Of a DNA stretch of 64,000 nt, positions 62,200 through 64,000 are shown in pieces (within the stretch, counting starts at the first letter, position 1; the number at the start of each line of letters is the position of its first letter). Under the pieces are notes generated by a model, which had not been told where the DNA came from, made no database searches, and saw only the letters and a list, made by a program, of their open reading frames with translations. Source of the DNA: Luteococcus japonicus. GTDB taxonomy: Bacteria; Actinomycetota; Actinomycetes; Propionibacteriales; Propionibacteriaceae. The position numbers and the translations under genes are program-made. Location: assembly GCF_003752415.1 (NCBI RefSeq), contig NZ_RKHG01000001.1, positions 1,116,001 to 1,180,000 on the forward strand, written 5' to 3'.

Positions 62200-63533
62200 G
62201 CGTGGGCTCCTTCGGACGTGCCGTGGCTGGATGCAACGGGGAAGATGGCCGACTTCTCGTACGGGAACAGCTCCCAGGCCGGCGTGCCATTGCAGCCGGC
62301 CTCGAACTCGTCGCGGAAATGCTTGATGTAGCCGTTGAGCATCATGCAGAAGGAGTCGCCCAGCAGGCAGAAGCTGCGGCCGGCCACATTGCTGGTGATG
62401 TCGATCAGCTTGTCGACGTCGCCGGGCTCACCCTCGCCGCGCTCGATGCGCTGCATGATCTGGGTGGTCCACCACGAGCCCTCACGGCACGGGGAGCACT
62501 TGCCGCACGACTCGTGCTTGAAGAACTCCATGTAGCGCAGTGCGGCGCGCACGGCGGAGGTGGTCTCGTCGAAGATCTGGATGGCCTTGGAACCCAGCAT
62601 GGTGCCCTTGGCCGCCAGCCCCTCGTAGTCCATCGTGACGTCGACGTCGGCCGGCGTCAGGATGGGTGCGGAGGCGCCGCCGGGGCAGAAGAACTTGAGT
62701 TCGTGGCCCTCGCGGATGCCGCCGGCCAGGTCGATCAGCTGGCGCATCGTGATCCCCATCGGGGCCTCGAAGCAGCCGGGATTCTTCACGTGGCCGGAGA
62801 CGTTGTAGAGCGTGAAGCCCTTGCTCTTCTCCGTACCCATCGCGTTGAACCAGGCCGGGCCGTTGTTGATGATCGACGGGACGCTGGCGATGGTCTCGAC
62901 ATTGTTGACGATCGTCGGGCAGGCGTAGAGGCCCGCGACGGCCGGGAAGGGGGGCTTGAGGCGCGGTTGGCCGCGGGTGCCCTCCAGGGCGCTGAGCAGT
63001 GCCGTCTCCTCACCGCAGATGTAGGCACCCGCGCCGGCGTGGACGGTGATGTCCAGGTCGAAGCCGGTGCCCAGCACGTTCTTGCCCGCATAGCCGGCCG
63101 AGTAGGCCTCGCGGACGGCCTGCTGCAGGCGACGGATGGGCTGGAGCACCTCACCGCGGCAGTAGATGAAGGCGTGATTGCTGTTGAAGGCGTAGCACGC
63201 GATGATGATGCCCTCAATGAGGGTGTGCGGGCTGGCCATCATCAGCGGGATGTCCTTGCAGGTACCCGGCTCGGACTCGTCGGCGTTCACGACGAGGTAA
63301 CGAGGATTCGGGTTGTCCTTGGGCAGGAAGCCCCACTTGACGCCCGTCGGGAAGCCGGCGCCTCCACGGCCCCGCAGGTTGGCGTCCTTGACGGTGGCGA
63401 TCACGGCGTCGGGCTCCATGGCCATCGCCTTGCGCAGCGCCTGGTAGCCGCCCTGCGACTCGTAGACGTTGATCTTCCAGGACCGGTCCTGACCCCAGTT
63501 GGCGGTCAGGACGGGGGCGAGCAGGTCACTCAC
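62196..63533 (-). CDS. nuoF: NADH-quinone oxidoreductase subunit F
   Basis: NADH- and FMN-binding subunit, 445 residues. It has the NADH site GRGGAGFPTGVKWGFLP, the FMN loop AYICGEETALLSALEGTRGQPRLKPPFPA in part, and N3 cluster ligands ESCGKCSPCREG. Start is GTG at 63533, overlapping the nuoE stop. Confidence 0.97.
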   Translation of the reverse strand: MSDLLAPVLTANWGQDRSWKINVYESQGGYQALRKAMAMEPDAVIATVKDANLRGRGGAGFPTGVKWGFLPKDNPNPRYLVVNADESEPGTCKDIPLMMASPHTLIEGIIIACYAFNSNHAFIYCRGEVLQPIRRLQQAVREAYSAGYAGKNVLGTGFDLDITVHAGAGAYICGEETALLSALEGTRGQPRLKPPFPAVAGLYACPTIVNNVETIASVPSIINNGPAWFNAMGTEKSKGFTLYNVSGHVKNPGCFEAPMGITMRQLIDLAGGIREGHELKFFCPGGASAPILTPADVDVTMDYEGLAAKGTMLGSKAIQIFDETTSAVRAALRYMEFFKHESCGKCSPCREGSWWTTQIMQRIERGEGEPGDVDKLIDITSNVAGRSFCLLGDSFCMMLNGYIKHFRDEFEAGCNGTPAWELFPYEKSAIFPVASSHGTSEGAHA

Positions 63534-64000
63534 TTCTGCTCCTCCTGCTTCGGCTCGGGCGCCGGGAGGTTGGCCGGGTCGGGAGCCGACCAGCCCTTCT
63601 CCGCCGCAATGTTGAGGCCGGTCAGTGACGCGTGGCCCGCGGTGGGCCCCTCGTCGGCGCGGCCGTCGGAGAAGCCGGCGAGAACTCGCTCGGCCTCCTT
63701 CCAGCTGGTGATGGTGGCACCGCGGGTGGACTGGACGGGCTCGTCGGCGCGCAGCTTGTCGATCAGCTCGACGGCCGTGTCAGGGGTCATGTTGTCCATG
63801 AACTCCCAGTTGACCATCATCACCGGCGCGAAGTCGCAGGCCGCATTGCACTCGACGGCCTCCAGGGAGACCGAACCGTCGGGCGTGGTCTCGCCGGCCT
63901 TGATGCCCAGGTGCTTCTCACAGGCATCGAGGATGTAGTCGCCGCCCATGATGGCGCACAGGCTGGTGACGCAGACGCCGACGTGCTGCTTGCCGGCGGG
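63530..64000 (-). CDS. nuoE: NADH-quinone oxidoreductase subunit E (5' end beyond the window)
   Basis: Thioredoxin-fold [2Fe-2S] subunit paired with NuoF. The frame stays open from the stop at 63530 to the window edge, so the true start lies outside. Visible ligands are the Cys pair in VGVCVTSLCAIMGG and the pair in ECNAACDFAPVMMVN (C-x4-C and C-x3-C), all four present. The C-terminal tail is Pro/Glu/Gln-rich. The genes nuoA-D expected upstream are not in the window. Confidence 0.96.
   Translation of the reverse strand, partial: PAGKQHVGVCVTSLCAIMGGDYILDACEKHLGIKAGETTPDGSVSLEAVECNAACDFAPVMMVNWEFMDNMTPDTAVELIDKLRADEPVQSTRGATITSWKEAERVLAGFSDGRADEGPTAGHASLTGLNIAAEKGWSAPDPANLPAPEPKQEEQK

Overview
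The window looks like a chromosomal segment of a high-GC actinobacterium, most probably of the Propionibacteriaceae or a close relative. The evidence is gene content and order (tRNA-Trp/secE/nusG/rplK/rplA; tRNA-Thr/tRNA-Met/rpmG; hadA/hadB-like genes; a fused two-gene KorAB; an NuoE-to-N operon), many GTG starts, many ATGA or GTGA overlaps, and several apparently leaderless genes. I see no insertion sequence, prophage, CRISPR array or rRNA. The genus cannot be fixed from sequence reading alone.

Region 1 (1-7.2 kb): a secreted NlpC/P60 cell-wall hydrolase, then on the minus strand the translation and secretion block hadA-hadB-murB, a WecG/TagA-type glycosyltransferase, tRNA-Trp, secE, nusG, rplK and rplA. 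SecE and NusG both carry long charged N-terminal tails.

Region 2 (7.2-17.8 kb): about 10 kb lying between hadA and rpmG, which are neighbours in other actinobacteria. It holds a decayed phytase-like esterase gene, a betaine/proline-type osmoprotectant ABC transporter, an OmpR-type two-component system, an NhaC-type Na+/H+ antiporter and a DUF2254 membrane protein. It reads as a salt/osmotic-stress island.

Region 3 (17.8-22.4 kb): rpmG, tRNA-Met, tRNA-Thr, then a protein acetyltransferase (GNAT plus acyl-CoA-synthetase-like domains) translationally coupled to an AcuC-type deacetylase.

Region 4 (22.4-34.3 kb): acyl-CoA and branched-chain amino-acid catabolism. It contains an SDR dehydrogenase, an acyl-CoA dehydrogenase, a TetR regulator, an acyl-CoA synthetase, a MarR regulator, a class I aldolase, an enoyl-CoA hydratase, 3-hydroxyisobutyrate dehydrogenase, 3-hydroxyisobutyryl-CoA hydrolase, methylmalonate-semialdehyde dehydrogenase and a thiolase. 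Two copies of a long dyad (candidate TetR operator) and four CRP/GlxR-like sites tie the cluster together.

Region 5 (34.4-40.6 kb): deoD, a peroxide-defence group (Fur-family regulator, ahpC, ahpF), tRNA-Tyr, a YajQ-family protein, a DUF2249 protein and exonuclease III. Two minisatellite arrays sit exactly at the 3' ends of the thiolase and ahpF genes.

Region 6 (40.6-51.7 kb): ferredoxin-linked 2-oxoacid oxidoreductase korAB, divergent from an operon of three short complex-I-like subunits (NuoB-, NuoC- and NuoI-like), a mannosyltransferase and a second hydroxyisobutyryl-CoA hydrolase-like protein. An M13 metallopeptidase, a polyprenyl diphosphate synthase and a short DUF2207-like protein follow.

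Region 7 (51.7-64 kb): the minus-strand respiratory complex I operon nuoE(partial)-F-G-H-I-J-K-L-M-N; its upstream part lies outside the window. No intergenic stretch exceeds 300 bases.
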